From Gemmatimonadota bacterium (GTDB taxonomy: Bacteria > Gemmatimonadota > Gemmatimonadetes > Longimicrobiales > Gaopeijiaceae), in assembly GCA_041390125.1 (NCBI GenBank), contig JAWKQN010000006.1:275099-339098 (forward strand): a stretch of 64,000 nucleotides of DNA. Reading direction: 5' to 3'. This document shows, one piece after another, positions 8,027-16,768 of this stretch. The first letter of the stretch is position 1; every line of letters begins with the position of its first letter. Under the pieces are notes generated by a model, which saw only the letters and a list, made by a program, of their open reading frames with translations, did no database searches and was not told the DNA's origin. The translations under genes and the position numbers were made by a program.

Positions 8027-9145
8027 CTACGGCATCTTGCGGCTGAGCCGCAGCGTCAGCCCTTCCTCGAAGGCGGGCGCGTCGATCGACAGGATTCGCG
8101 CCGAAGCGCGCCCGTCGCGGACACCCACCACCTGCACGCGTCCGATCGGCTCGGGCGCCCAGCCGTCCGACGGCGCCGCGTAGCCGATGAACTCGTCGCC
8201 CACCGTGATCCCGTCGCGTGCGCCCACGTCCAGGAACATCACGTCCCCGAGCAGGTGCAGCTCGTGGGGGCGCTGGAAGGCCACGATGGTCGCTTCGACC
8301 TGTGGACCGCCGGCCTCGGGGAAGACACCGGCGCGCACTCCGAACTGCGCGGGCGTCATCACCTCGTCGCCGATCTGGAGCGCTTCGTACACCTCGGCGA
8401 CCTCGACCACGGCCCCGAGGGGCTCGATCCGCACGACGGTGAGCATGCCGGTCGGAATGACCACCCGGCCGACGTCCTTGATCTCGCGCGCCACGCGGAA
8501 CGCCACCAGGGCATCGCCCGGCCGTAGCCCGCCCGTCTCCGCCAGCGTCACGTGCAGCCGGTCGAAGAGCTGGGCCGTGATGCGGGTGGACCGGACACCC
8601 GAGGCCACGCTGAAGGCGTCCAGGCGACCGATGCCGCTCGTCGCCTCGTCGGGCTCGAGCAGCCAACCTGCCGAGTAGAACGCGTCCACGGGGACGGTGG
8701 GCCGGAGCAGCGCCACCTCGGTGGCCTGCGCCAGCAGCGGCGTATCCATCCGCGACTGCTGGGTGGTGGTGCCGGTCCAGAAGACGGTCCGCGGCGTACG
8801 CGGCGCCTCCTGCACGGAGGCCCGCGGCGTGGCCTGCGCCGGGGTGCGCCCGGCGGGCCGGGTAGCCACTTCCATCGTGCGCACCTCGCCCGCGGCACCC
8901 GCCGCCCCGGCCGCGGGGATCCGCAGCTCCAGCCCGGCCTCGATGCGGTCGGGGTCGGGGATGCGGTCGCGGTTGGCCTCGTAGATCTGACGCCACGACC
9001 CGACGCTGCCGAGGTAGCTGAGGGCGATGGAGGACAGCGTCTCCCCGGCCTGGACGGTATGGACGCGCTCGGCCGCCTGTTGGGCGGCCGCCGCTCCCCC
9101 GCCCAGGGCGGTGAGGGTGATCAAAAGATGCAGGACCCGGCGCAT
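8027..9145 (-). CDS. Secreted LysM-domain protein of unknown function
   Basis: The 372-residue protein has a signal peptide ending near AAAAQQ and one LysM domain at about residues 27-77 (HTVQAGETLSSIALSYLG ... LELRIP), a peptidoglycan-binding module. The remaining 270 residues form a beta-rich region without a domain I recognise. The ATG at 9145 follows a clear AAGGAG site. The gene stands alone between two intergenic gaps of 184 and 198 bases. It probably acts in the periplasm at the cell wall; nothing catalytic was recognised. Confidence 0.8.
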   Translation of the reverse strand: MRRVLHLLITLTALGGGAAAAQQAAERVHTVQAGETLSSIALSYLGSVGSWRQIYEANRDRIPDPDRIEAGLELRIPAAGAAGAAGEVRTMEVATRPAGRTPAQATPRASVQEAPRTPRTVFWTGTTTQQSRMDTPLLAQATEVALLRPTVPVDAFYSAGWLLEPDEATSGIGRLDAFSVASGVRSTRITAQLFDRLHVTLAETGGLRPGDALVAFRVAREIKDVGRVVIPTGMLTVVRIEPLGAVVEVAEVYEALQIGDEVMTPAQFGVRAGVFPEAGGPQVEATIVAFQRPHELHLLGDVMFLDVGARDGITVGDEFIGYAAPSDGWAPEPIGRVQVVGVRDGRASARILSIDAPAFEEGLTLRLSRKMP

Positions 9146-9343
9146 GGAGCTCTCCTTGGGATGCCGGGTGGCGGGGTGGGACAGCAGGGTCCCATCCGCG
9201 GATCGGGCCCGCAACGCCGCGGCCGGCCGGTCCGATCCGGCCTCGCCACCCGCTGCGGCCCTCCACCCGAGATGCCGTCGGAAGGGCTCCGGCCGCACGG
9301 TCCATGCCAGCCCCCCCGCCCCGCGGGTCCCGCCGGGGCGGCG

Positions 9344-11215
9344 TCAGCCCGCGGCGGCCGGTGGGGCCGTGGCGGAGGGGCTCCGGGGCAGCGCCCAGCC
9401 CCCGGCCAGCCACTCGTCGGCGGAGCGGAACTCGAGGCTGGCCACCTCGACCGTCAACCCGGCCTGCAGGGCGGCCCGCACCAGGATGCGGACCTGGTCC
9501 TCGGCCGTGTTGGGAAGGGAGAAGATCACGTGCTGGGCGCCGTAGAGGCGGGCGATGGCCGGCAGCCGCGACAGGGGCCCGAGCACCCGCACGCCCCCGA
9601 TCAACGAGCGATGGGCCTTCGGATCGTCGTCCGCGAAGCCGATGACGTTGTAGCTGCGGTCGGTGCGGCGCTGCAGCGAGCGGTACACGGGCAGCACCGC
9701 GTCGGCCGTCCCCGCGATGAGGGTGCGCCGACCTTCGCGGGCCCAGCGGTCCAGGACGGTCACCTCGCCCAGGGCCCGCACCCCGAGGCGCGTGAAGCCG
9801 AAGAAGAGCACGGAGAGCACCCCCTCCAGCACGATGACGCTGCGCGGGAAGGAGGGGGCCTTGAGGAGGAACAGCACGGCCGTGAACAGGAGCGAGCCGA
9901 TGAGCACCGCCGCGACCAGACGGAGCGCGTCGCGCGCCAACCCGTAGTGCCACTGCGTCTCGTAGATGCCCATCAGCAGGGCCAGCCCCACCCGGAACGC
10001 GATGAGGTACGGCAGGGCCAGGGCCAGGTTGCGCAGCTGGTCACCCGGGATCTGACCGTCGAAGCGGAGCAGGAAGGCGAGGTAGAGGGCCGCGAAGACG
10101 AGCACCACGTCGCCGGCGAGCGCCACGATCCGGATCACCCAACGATGCCACGGCGAGCCCTCCCAGCCGGCGCCCACGCGCTCGACCTGGAACTCCTCGT
10201 AGTTCTCGTGGACCCGCGCCTGGTAGAGGAAGGCGCCCAGGTACATGAGCACGATGAGGAAGAGCGACGCGCCGGCCGCGTATTCCAGCGGGGAGAGCGC
10301 CAGGACCAGCAGACCCAACGAGCCGCCCGCCGCCGAGAGCGCGTAGACCGCGAGCAGCGCGCGCCCGCGCGAGAGCCCGTGGGCGATCAGCCGGTAGTTG
10401 ATGTGGTCGGCCTTGCCGCGGCTCACGGGGATGCCGGACAGCTTGCGCGTGACCGTCACGAACGTGGTGTTGAAGATCGGCACCGCGAGCAGCAGCGTGG
10501 GCGCCAGCACCGTGAAGGCCAGGTTGGTCAGACCGCGCCAGCTTCCCCCGATGGCGAGGCCCGCCAGCAGGAAGCCCAGGAACATGGAGCCCGAATCGCC
10601 GAGGAAGATGCGGGCCGGGGGCAGGTTGTAGCGCAGGAAGCCCAGGCAGGCCCCGGCCACGATCCAGGAGAACAGGGCCGCCTCGGGGCGATCGGTCATC
10701 CCCGCGAACAACCCCACGAACACCGAGGCCACCGCGGCCACACCCGGCAGCATGCCGTCCATGTTGTCGACGAGGTTGAAGGCGTTCGTCACGCCCACGA
10801 ACCACAACAAGGTCAGCGGGACCGCCAGCCACTCCAGCTCGGGGCCGAGCGGGAACGTGACCCCCAGGACCACCATGGCGGTCGCGGCGCCGAGCTGGAT
10901 GAGCAGCTTCATCCGGGGCAGCAGGAGTCGCACGTCGTCCCAGACGCCCGCGATGAACAGCACGGAGGCCCCGAGGAAGACCCGCGCGACCTGACCCACG
11001 TCGTGACCGGTGCCGCCGAGCGCGGTGAGCAGGATGCCCACCACGAGCCAGATGGCGATGCCACCGCCGACCGGGACCGGCGCCGGATGGTTGGGGTCGG
11101 GCGCCGAGACCAGCCCGACCCGCGGGAGGAGGCGCACCGCCACCCCGGTCAGGAAGAAGGTGGCCACCGCCGATACCGTGGCGGCGATGGCCGTCTCGAC
11201 CCAGGCCCCGGTCAC
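9344..11215 (-). CDS. WecA/TagO-type phosphoglycosyl transferase fused to a FlaA1/WbaP-like membrane and CoA-binding-type domain
   Basis: The first 330 residues are a MraY/WecA-family polyprenyl-phosphate sugar-1-phosphate transferase with VWDD (D93, D94), NAFNLVDNMDG (144-154), FLGDSGS (204-210) and DHINYRL (270-276), which together mark the active site. Residues 355-480 add about four more membrane helices, and 495-605 form a Rossmann-like domain (VIGFADDDP, GGVRVLG) of the kind found at the N-terminus of WbaP-type initiating transferases and FlaA1-type dehydratases. The catalytic part that normally follows in those families is missing. The GTG start overlaps the preceding epimerase stop (GTGA). 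It most likely starts repeat-unit synthesis on undecaprenyl phosphate. Confidence 0.85.
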   Translation of the reverse strand: MTGAWVETAIAATVSAVATFFLTGVAVRLLPRVGLVSAPDPNHPAPVPVGGGIAIWLVVGILLTALGGTGHDVGQVARVFLGASVLFIAGVWDDVRLLLPRMKLLIQLGAATAMVVLGVTFPLGPELEWLAVPLTLLWFVGVTNAFNLVDNMDGMLPGVAAVASVFVGLFAGMTDRPEAALFSWIVAGACLGFLRYNLPPARIFLGDSGSMFLGFLLAGLAIGGSWRGLTNLAFTVLAPTLLLAVPIFNTTFVTVTRKLSGIPVSRGKADHINYRLIAHGLSRGRALLAVYALSAAGGSLGLLVLALSPLEYAAGASLFLIVLMYLGAFLYQARVHENYEEFQVERVGAGWEGSPWHRWVIRIVALAGDVVLVFAALYLAFLLRFDGQIPGDQLRNLALALPYLIAFRVGLALLMGIYETQWHYGLARDALRLVAAVLIGSLLFTAVLFLLKAPSFPRSVIVLEGVLSVLFFGFTRLGVRALGEVTVLDRWAREGRRTLIAGTADAVLPVYRSLQRRTDRSYNVIGFADDDPKAHRSLIGGVRVLGPLSRLPAIARLYGAQHVIFSLPNTAEDQVRILVRAALQAGLTVEVASLEFRSADEWLAGGWALPRSPSATAPPAAAG

Positions 11216-12228
11216 GTCTTGGCCACCTCCGCTCCCTCCAGCGTCGGATCGAGCACGTCCCGGTGCTCCCGCACCCAATCCGCCGTCAAGCGAACGGCGT
11301 CGTCCAGCTCGACGCGCGGACGATAGCCGAGCAGCGTCGTGGCGTTGCGCAGGCGCGGGACCCGCACGTCGATGTCCGAGAAGTCGATCTCGATGAAGCG
11401 CACCCGCGACGGGGAGTCCAGCAGACGCACCACGCGCTGGGCCAGGTCGTAGATGGTCAGCGTGTTGCGCGGGTTGCCCAGGTTGAACGTCTCCCCCACC
11501 GCCTCCGGCATGTGCATCACACGGATGAGGCCGTCGACGAAGTCGTCGATGTAGCACCAGGACCGGATCTGCGTGCCGTCGCCATGCACCTCCAGGTCCT
11601 CGCCGCGCAGCGCCGCGAGGATGAACCGCAGCATGGCGTGGTCGCCCAGGCGCAGGCGACCGAACACGTTGAACGGCCGCACGATGGCGGTGGGCATCCC
11701 GAGCTCGCGATGGTAGGTGTGCACGAGATGCTCACCCGCCAGCTTGGCGATCGAGTACGTCCAGCGCGCTTCGCTCACGGGACCGATGGTGGAGGGCGTG
11801 TCCTCCCCGGCCCGGAAGGCGCTCATCCCGAAGACCTCGCTGGTGGAGAAGTAGACGACCCGGTCCAGGTCGCGTCGCCCCTCCAACGCGCGTAGCAGGT
11901 TGGACGTGCCGGTGAAGTTGATCTCGATGGTATCGCGTCCGCGCGAGAGCACGTTCTTCACGCCCACGACGGCCGCCAGGTGCACGACCAGCGTGGCCCC
12001 TTCGGTGGCGCGCACCAGCGCGTCGGCGTCCATCACGTTGCCCTCGACCACCTCCAGGTTGGGGTGGCCCCACGCACGGCTGAGCGAGACGCTGCTCCCG
12101 TCGAAGCCGAGGTCGAAGAGACGGACCTGATTGTGCTCGACGAGCCGTTCGGCCAACGCGGCACCGATGAATCCGGCCCCGCCGGTGATCAGGATGCGGC
12201 GGCCTTGGATGGAGGGCGTGGGGGTCAC
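11212..12228 (-). CDS. NAD-dependent epimerase/dehydratase (extended SDR)
   Basis: A 338-residue extended SDR with ILITGGAGFIGAAL near residue 12, the active-site region STSEVFG and the YSIAK pair, and a RSWCYIDDFVDG segment seen in UDP-glucuronate decarboxylase and 4-epimerase relatives. It works on a nucleotide sugar; the precise reaction is open. The GTG at 12228 was chosen because it lies 7 bases past the aminotransferase stop and places the Rossmann motif correctly; the longer frame runs through that gene. It is followed directly by the initiating transferase (GTGA overlap). Confidence 0.82.
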   Translation of the reverse strand: MTPTPSIQGRRILITGGAGFIGAALAERLVEHNQVRLFDLGFDGSSVSLSRAWGHPNLEVVEGNVMDADALVRATEGATLVVHLAAVVGVKNVLSRGRDTIEINFTGTSNLLRALEGRRDLDRVVYFSTSEVFGMSAFRAGEDTPSTIGPVSEARWTYSIAKLAGEHLVHTYHRELGMPTAIVRPFNVFGRLRLGDHAMLRFILAALRGEDLEVHGDGTQIRSWCYIDDFVDGLIRVMHMPEAVGETFNLGNPRNTLTIYDLAQRVVRLLDSPSRVRFIEIDFSDIDVRVPRLRNATTLLGYRPRVELDDAVRLTADWVREHRDVLDPTLEGAEVAKT

Positions 12229-12235
12229 GACGGTC

Positions 12236-13333
12236 TCAGTCCTCGAGCGAAGAGATGAAGGCGTCGACGACGAACGCCTGCTCGTCGTCGGTGAGCTCCG
12301 GGAAGATCGGGAGCGAGAGGGCCGTCTCGGCGAATTCCACCGCCCCGGGAAAGTCCACGTCCTCCCCACCCCGCCCGCCGAACACCCCCTGGCGGTGGAG
12401 CGGCGGATAGTACAGGCGATTGCCCACGCCCCGGCGCGTCAATCCGGTGCGCACGGCGTCGCGGCGGCCGGCTCCCTCGACGCGCAACGTGTAGAGCTGG
12501 TAGTTCGCGTCCAACGGCTGGCGCTCGGCGGGGACGACCACGCCGTCCAGCTCACGGAAGGCCTCGGTGTAGCGCCCCGCGATCGCGCGCCGCCGTTCGA
12601 CCGCGTCGGGGAGGCGCTCGAGCTGCGCGAGCCCGATGGCGCCCATGACCTCCGGCAGGCGGAAGTTGAAGCCCAGCTCGGTCCACTCGAACTTGCCGGT
12701 GTCCCCGAAGTTGCGGAACCGGCGGCAGCGCTCGGCGAGCGTGTCGTCGTCGGTCACGACCATCCCTCCCTCGCCCGTGGTCATGGGCTTGGAGGGCGTG
12801 AACGAGAAGATGCCGATCTGCCCGAGCGTGCCGGTGGCGGCCCCGCCTCGGTAGCGGGCCAGGTGCGACTCGGCGGCGTCTTCCAGGACGGGGATGCCGT
12901 GGCGTTCGGCGATCTCCAGGATCGGCTCCATCTCGGCGCTGTGTCCCGCGTAGTGCACGGGCACGATGGCGCGGGTGCGCGGTCCGATCCTCCGCTCCAG
13001 GTCGGACGGATCCATCCCGTACCAGCGCATCTCGATGTCGGTGAACACGGGTCGGGCACCGAGGAACAGCGCGGCCGACGCGGTCGACACGAAGGTCATG
13101 TCCGGGCAGACCACCTCGTCGTCGGTGCCGATCCCCAGCGCGCCCATGGCCACCAGGAGCGCGGACGATCCCGAGTTGACCGCGATGGCGTGGCGGGCCC
13201 CGATCAGGGCGGCGAAGCGCTCCTCGAACTCGGCGACGCGGGCGCCCTGGATGAGCCAGCGCGAGGCCACCACGGCGCGGGCGGCGTCGGCCTCCTCCTC
13301 GCCGATCCACGGGCGCGCCAGGGGGACGCGCAT
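12236..13333 (-). CDS. DegT/DnrJ/EryC1/StrS family PLP-dependent sugar aminotransferase
   Basis: This family transfers an amino group to keto sugars on nucleotide carriers. The 365-residue protein starts MRVPLARPWIGEEE and shows the PLP-binding lysine K182 in FSFTPSKPMTTGEGG, plus LEDAAESHLA and the NFRLPEVMGAIGLAQL segment. The ATG at 13333 has GGAGGGG upstream; a GTG at 13390 overlapping the acyltransferase stop (GTGA) would add 19 residues. The acyltransferase next to it suggests the pair makes an N-acylated amino sugar. Confidence 0.9.
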   Translation of the reverse strand: MRVPLARPWIGEEEADAARAVVASRWLIQGARVAEFEERFAALIGARHAIAVNSGSSALLVAMGALGIGTDDEVVCPDMTFVSTASAALFLGARPVFTDIEMRWYGMDPSDLERRIGPRTRAIVPVHYAGHSAEMEPILEIAERHGIPVLEDAAESHLARYRGGAATGTLGQIGIFSFTPSKPMTTGEGGMVVTDDDTLAERCRRFRNFGDTGKFEWTELGFNFRLPEVMGAIGLAQLERLPDAVERRRAIAGRYTEAFRELDGVVVPAERQPLDANYQLYTLRVEGAGRRDAVRTGLTRRGVGNRLYYPPLHRQGVFGGRGGEDVDFPGAVEFAETALSLPIFPELTDDEQAFVVDAFISSLED

Positions 13334-13386
13334 CCCGCGCGCCCCCTCCACGTCGGGCCCGGCTGCGGCCCGGCCGGGCGCCGCGC

Positions 13387-14049
13387 TCACCGCGCCTCCC
13401 GGGATCGGGCGGGCACGCCCACCGCCGTCACACCGGCGGGGATGTCCCGCACCACCACCGCACCCGCGCCGATCACGGCGCCCTGCCCCACGGTCCGCCC
13501 GGGGATCACGACCGCACCCGTTCCCAGATAGGCCTCCGGCTCGAGGACGACACGCCCGGCCAGGTCCACGCCGGGCGACAGGTAACAAAACTCGCCGATC
13601 CGGACGTCGTGCGCGACGGTGCAGCCCGGATTGACCACGACGTGGCGCCCGAGACGGACCTCCACCGTGAAGGTGGAGCGCGCCATCACCAGGCTGCCCT
13701 CGCCGATCTCCACCCAGGGCGTGACCACGACCGTGGGGTGCACCCAGGTGGCCCAGGGGACCCCGAGCGCGTCCACCCGGGCCGCGAGGGTCCGGCGGGC
13801 CGCCGGCGCTCCCACGGTCAGGAGGGCCTGGACGTCCGCCGGGGCGCGCCGCTCCAACCAGTCCGTGCCGCCCAGGACCGGCACGCCCAGGACGGTGGTG
13901 CCCGCACGCCCGGGTCCGTCGTCGAGGAAGCCCACCACCTCCCAGCGCGGATCCTCGGCGTGCAGGGCGTGATGGACGGACAGGGCGTCCCTGCCCAGGT
14001 CGCCCGCGCCGATCAGCACCACCGGGCCCGGTCGGGACTCCCCCCTCAC
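13387..14049 (-). CDS. NeuD/PglD-type sugar O- or N-acyltransferase (left-handed beta-helix)
   Basis: The 220-residue protein has an N-terminal Rossmann-like part (VVLIGAGDLGRDAL) and a C-terminal hexapeptide-repeat helix, including GCTVAHDVRIGEFCYLSPG whose histidine is the usual catalytic base. The family acetylates amino sugars (PglD) or sialic acid (NeuD). Next to a DegT aminotransferase a PglD-like role on a 4-amino sugar is most likely, but the nonulosonic acid genes in the same island make a NeuD role possible. GTG start at 14049 overlaps the upstream glycosyltransferase stop. Confidence 0.85.
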   Translation of the reverse strand: MRGESRPGPVVLIGAGDLGRDALSVHHALHAEDPRWEVVGFLDDGPGRAGTTVLGVPVLGGTDWLERRAPADVQALLTVGAPAARRTLAARVDALGVPWATWVHPTVVVTPWVEIGEGSLVMARSTFTVEVRLGRHVVVNPGCTVAHDVRIGEFCYLSPGVDLAGRVVLEPEAYLGTGAVVIPGRTVGQGAVIGAGAVVVRDIPAGVTAVGVPARSREAR

Positions 14050-15209
14050 GACGCCCCCACGGCCACCGTGGCCTCGGGCGCGCCGACCGCAGCGGCGCAG
14101 GCGTCCACATAGCGCTGGAGGCGCGCCCGCCAGTCGGGCAGGGCGGCCACGGTGGCGAAGCCTTCGGCACGCAGCGTGGACCGGACCTGGGCGTCGGTGA
14201 GGGCACGCGCGAGGCGCTCCGCGAGCGCATCGGGGTCGAGGGGGTCCGCGTACAGGGCAGCGCGCCCGCAGATGTCGCGCGCGAAGTCGAGGTCGGAGGT
14301 GACCAGCGGAACACCGAAGTGCATCGCCTCCACGTACGTGGCGGAGAAGGACTCCAGCAGCGACGGCAGCAGCACCACGGCCGCGCCACGGTACAGCTCG
14401 CCCAGCTCCGCGTGCGGGACGGGCCCGACGCGGCGGATGTGGCGCTCCGCGTCCGGCGCGGCGGTGAGCGCAGCGTCGAACGGCGCCAGCCAGGGCCCGC
14501 CCGGGGGGCCCACGGTCACGATCATCTCCCACGGCGGCAACGAGCGTCGGCTCAAGGCGGCCGCGACGCGCGGGAGGATCTCCAGGTTCTTGGACGGCTT
14601 GGGCTCGCCGATCACCAGGATGCGGAGCGGATCCGCGCGCGGCGGCTCCGCTGCGGGCGCCTCGCCCACCAGGAAGGCGGACGGCCCGTTGGGGACGACA
14701 TGGAAGCGCTCCGGCTCGATGCCCCACACCCGGCCCAGCCGCCGCGCCATGGTCGCGGTCTGCACGCAGATCCGGGCGGCGCCCTGCGCCGCGGCGGCCG
14801 CGTAGCGCTGACGGAGCGGCTCGACGGCGCGGAACCCCAGCGAGGCCTGACGCCACAGCGCCGATTCGGGATAGGCCACGGTGGAGTCGTGCCAGCCGAT
14901 CACGCGGGGCACCGGGGCACGCAGCGGACCCGCACCCATGGGGGTGAACACCACGTCGGCGCCGAAGCTGCGCGCACGGTCGGGGATCCGCACGTTCTCC
15001 ACGCGCAGGCGCGCCGGCAGGCCGCGGGCCTCCACGACCTCGAGGGTCTGGTGCGACCCCGTAGGCAGATGGTCGAATCCCACGCCCGGCCGCACGAAGG
15101 CGTGCCACTGGTGGTCGCTCCCGCTGCGTCCGATCTCGCGCCACAGGTTGAGCGCGTTCTGCAGCCCGCCGCCCCGGCTGACCGGCACCAGGTCCACCAG
15201 GATCCTCAT
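14046..15209 (-). CDS. GT4-type glycosyltransferase
   Basis: A 387-residue GT-B glycosyltransferase. It shows the N-terminal glycine-rich loop MRILVDLVPVSRGGGLQNA, the donor-site stretch IGEPKPSKNLEIL and the EX7E motif in LLESFSATYVEAMHFG near residue 290. It would add a sugar to the lipid-linked repeat unit at the cytoplasmic face of the membrane. Its ATG overlaps the stop of the polymerase gene (ATGA). Donor and linkage cannot be predicted. Confidence 0.88.
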   Translation of the reverse strand: MRILVDLVPVSRGGGLQNALNLWREIGRSGSDHQWHAFVRPGVGFDHLPTGSHQTLEVVEARGLPARLRVENVRIPDRARSFGADVVFTPMGAGPLRAPVPRVIGWHDSTVAYPESALWRQASLGFRAVEPLRQRYAAAAAQGAARICVQTATMARRLGRVWGIEPERFHVVPNGPSAFLVGEAPAAEPPRADPLRILVIGEPKPSKNLEILPRVAAALSRRSLPPWEMIVTVGPPGGPWLAPFDAALTAAPDAERHIRRVGPVPHAELGELYRGAAVVLLPSLLESFSATYVEAMHFGVPLVTSDLDFARDICGRAALYADPLDPDALAERLARALTDAQVRSTLRAEGFATVAALPDWRARLQRYVDACAAAVGAPEATVAVGAS

Positions 15210-16477
15210 ACGGGCGAGGGCTCCCAGGCCCGCCGCTCCGCCGGGATGCCGCGACGGGCCGGCGCGGCGAGCACCTGGACCAGGAGCGCGACAGCCGCGA
15301 AGAAGATCAGGCTGTTGCCGAAGAAGCGATGGGTCCGGAACGCGAGGGCGGTCGCGAGCAGGAAATCGATGTGCACGATGATCCAGAACACCGAAGGCCG
15401 CTGGCGGAAACGGTCGTAGACGTAGGCCACGACGGCCCCGTAGAGCGCGGGGATCAGCAGCAGACCACCCCAGCCGAAGTCGAAGTACAGGAAGGACAGG
15501 AAGGTCGGCGTGTTGTGCGTGCCGAAGAGGTAGCTGAACTCCCGATCGATCTCCCGCGCCGGCGGATGGATCGTCTTGGGCAGGTCGTAGCTGGTGATGC
15601 CCATGTAGAGGGGCGAGGGACGCTCGAGCGTGAACTGCAGGTTCTTGAAGCTGGCGGCGGAGTGCGCCCAGGCGGTGGCCTGGGGGCTCAGGTCCAGCCG
15701 CGGGTTGGCCAGGGTCGGATCGAGGCGGATGGTGGAGCGCCGGTACTGCTCGATCACGCCGAAGACCAGCAGCACGGCCACCGCGGCGAACACGATGCGA
15801 CGCACGCGCAGGCGACCGGGGCGGTACGTGAGGAAGATCACGACCCATGCGAGAGCCGTCAGGGGCGAGACCCGCACCGCGCCCGCCATGAGCAGGAGCG
15901 TGGATGCGATCGCCAGCCCGGACCAGGCGAGCCGCGCACCGCGTCGGCTCCATGCCGCGAGCATGGTCGCGAAGAGCGCCACGGCGTAGTGCAGGTCGTA
16001 GAGGTAGCCCCACAGCGGCAGCTTGAATTCCAGGCGCAGCTCGTTGATCCGCGGAGAGAACAGCGGCACCTCCCCCAGGCGGGCGACGAACCACACCGTG
16101 GTGGCGGTCGCCACGCCGAACAGGGCGAGGGTCACCAGACCGAGGCGCCGCGGATCCAGCGTGGCCTCGAGGCGGTCCTCCCAGGCGTTCCGCTCGGCGG
16201 GCGTGGGGCGCACGAGCCCGGGTCGCGCCAGGAAGAACCCGGCCGTGAACGAGAGCAGACCCGCGAAGACCGCCAGGTAGGCCACGGCGCCGAACGGCTG
16301 GGCGTAGTACGGCTCGTCGTAGGCGCGGGGGACGTTGAAGTGCGCGAAGGCGAAGACCCCGAGCCAGGCCGCCCAGAACACCGCCAGCGGGTGCAGGGCG
16401 TCGCCGGAACGGTGGGCGATGACACCGTAGCCGACGAGCCCGAGCGCGAGGACCCAGAGTCCGACGAATCCGTCCAC
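15206..16477 (-). CDS. Wzy-like oligosaccharide repeat-unit polymerase (polytopic membrane protein)
   Basis: The 423-residue protein is built of about eleven hydrophobic segments with a larger hydrophilic loop at about residues 215-280, the layout of O-antigen and exopolysaccharide polymerases. Sequence conservation in this family is poor, so the call rests on topology and on its place between a glycosyltransferase and the Wza/Wzc pair. A GTG at 16477 was taken as start because the frame then opens with a hydrophobic helix; no ribosome site is obvious. It is the first gene of the minus-strand operon leaving the divergent gap. Confidence 0.72.
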   Translation of the reverse strand: MDGFVGLWVLALGLVGYGVIAHRSGDALHPLAVFWAAWLGVFAFAHFNVPRAYDEPYYAQPFGAVAYLAVFAGLLSFTAGFFLARPGLVRPTPAERNAWEDRLEATLDPRRLGLVTLALFGVATATTVWFVARLGEVPLFSPRINELRLEFKLPLWGYLYDLHYAVALFATMLAAWSRRGARLAWSGLAIASTLLLMAGAVRVSPLTALAWVVIFLTYRPGRLRVRRIVFAAVAVLLVFGVIEQYRRSTIRLDPTLANPRLDLSPQATAWAHSAASFKNLQFTLERPSPLYMGITSYDLPKTIHPPAREIDREFSYLFGTHNTPTFLSFLYFDFGWGGLLLIPALYGAVVAYVYDRFRQRPSVFWIIVHIDFLLATALAFRTHRFFGNSLIFFAAVALLVQVLAAPARRGIPAERRAWEPSPV

Positions 16478-16768
16478 GTGAATCGAAGCGTTGCCTTGCC
16501 GAAGTCCGGCGTGTGGGCAGGCCGGCGCCCCGCCCGCCGTCCGGCGATGCGGGAGGCCCTGCGAGCCCCAGGCCGACGAGAAACGGCACGAGACGTGCGG
16601 CGCGCGAGGCCTCGGCAATGTGGACGACCCCGTACGGAGCGTCAACGGCCGGGCTGCCGGATTCCTTGATCGGACTCCCGGTGGCCTGTAGCTTCCCGGC
16701 GGCTCGCACCCCTCGTGCGCGCACACCCCTTCGGACCCGACCGCGGAGGTCCAGGCACACGCCGGATC
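16478..16768. other. Divergent intergenic region between the wzy-like and wza-like genes
   Basis: This 291-base gap is the only divergent gap in the window and should hold promoters for both polysaccharide operons. TTGATC at 16666-16671 and TGTAGC at 16687-16692 on the plus strand, 15 bases apart, are a weak promoter candidate. GGAGG at 16745-16749 lies 19 bases before the GTG used for the wza-like gene. No clear operator or RNA was recognised. Confidence 0.45.

Noticed and set aside
8552..11326. 924-codon open frame on the plus strand
   Set aside because: It lies opposite the LysM and phosphoglycosyl transferase genes, has a low-complexity His/Arg/Glu/Gln-rich translation and no domain; long antisense frames are expected in such GC-rich DNA.
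14046..16760. 904-codon extension of the GT4 gene
   Set aside because: Residues before MRILVDL are a shifted translation of the polymerase gene; the ATG at 15209 is the start.
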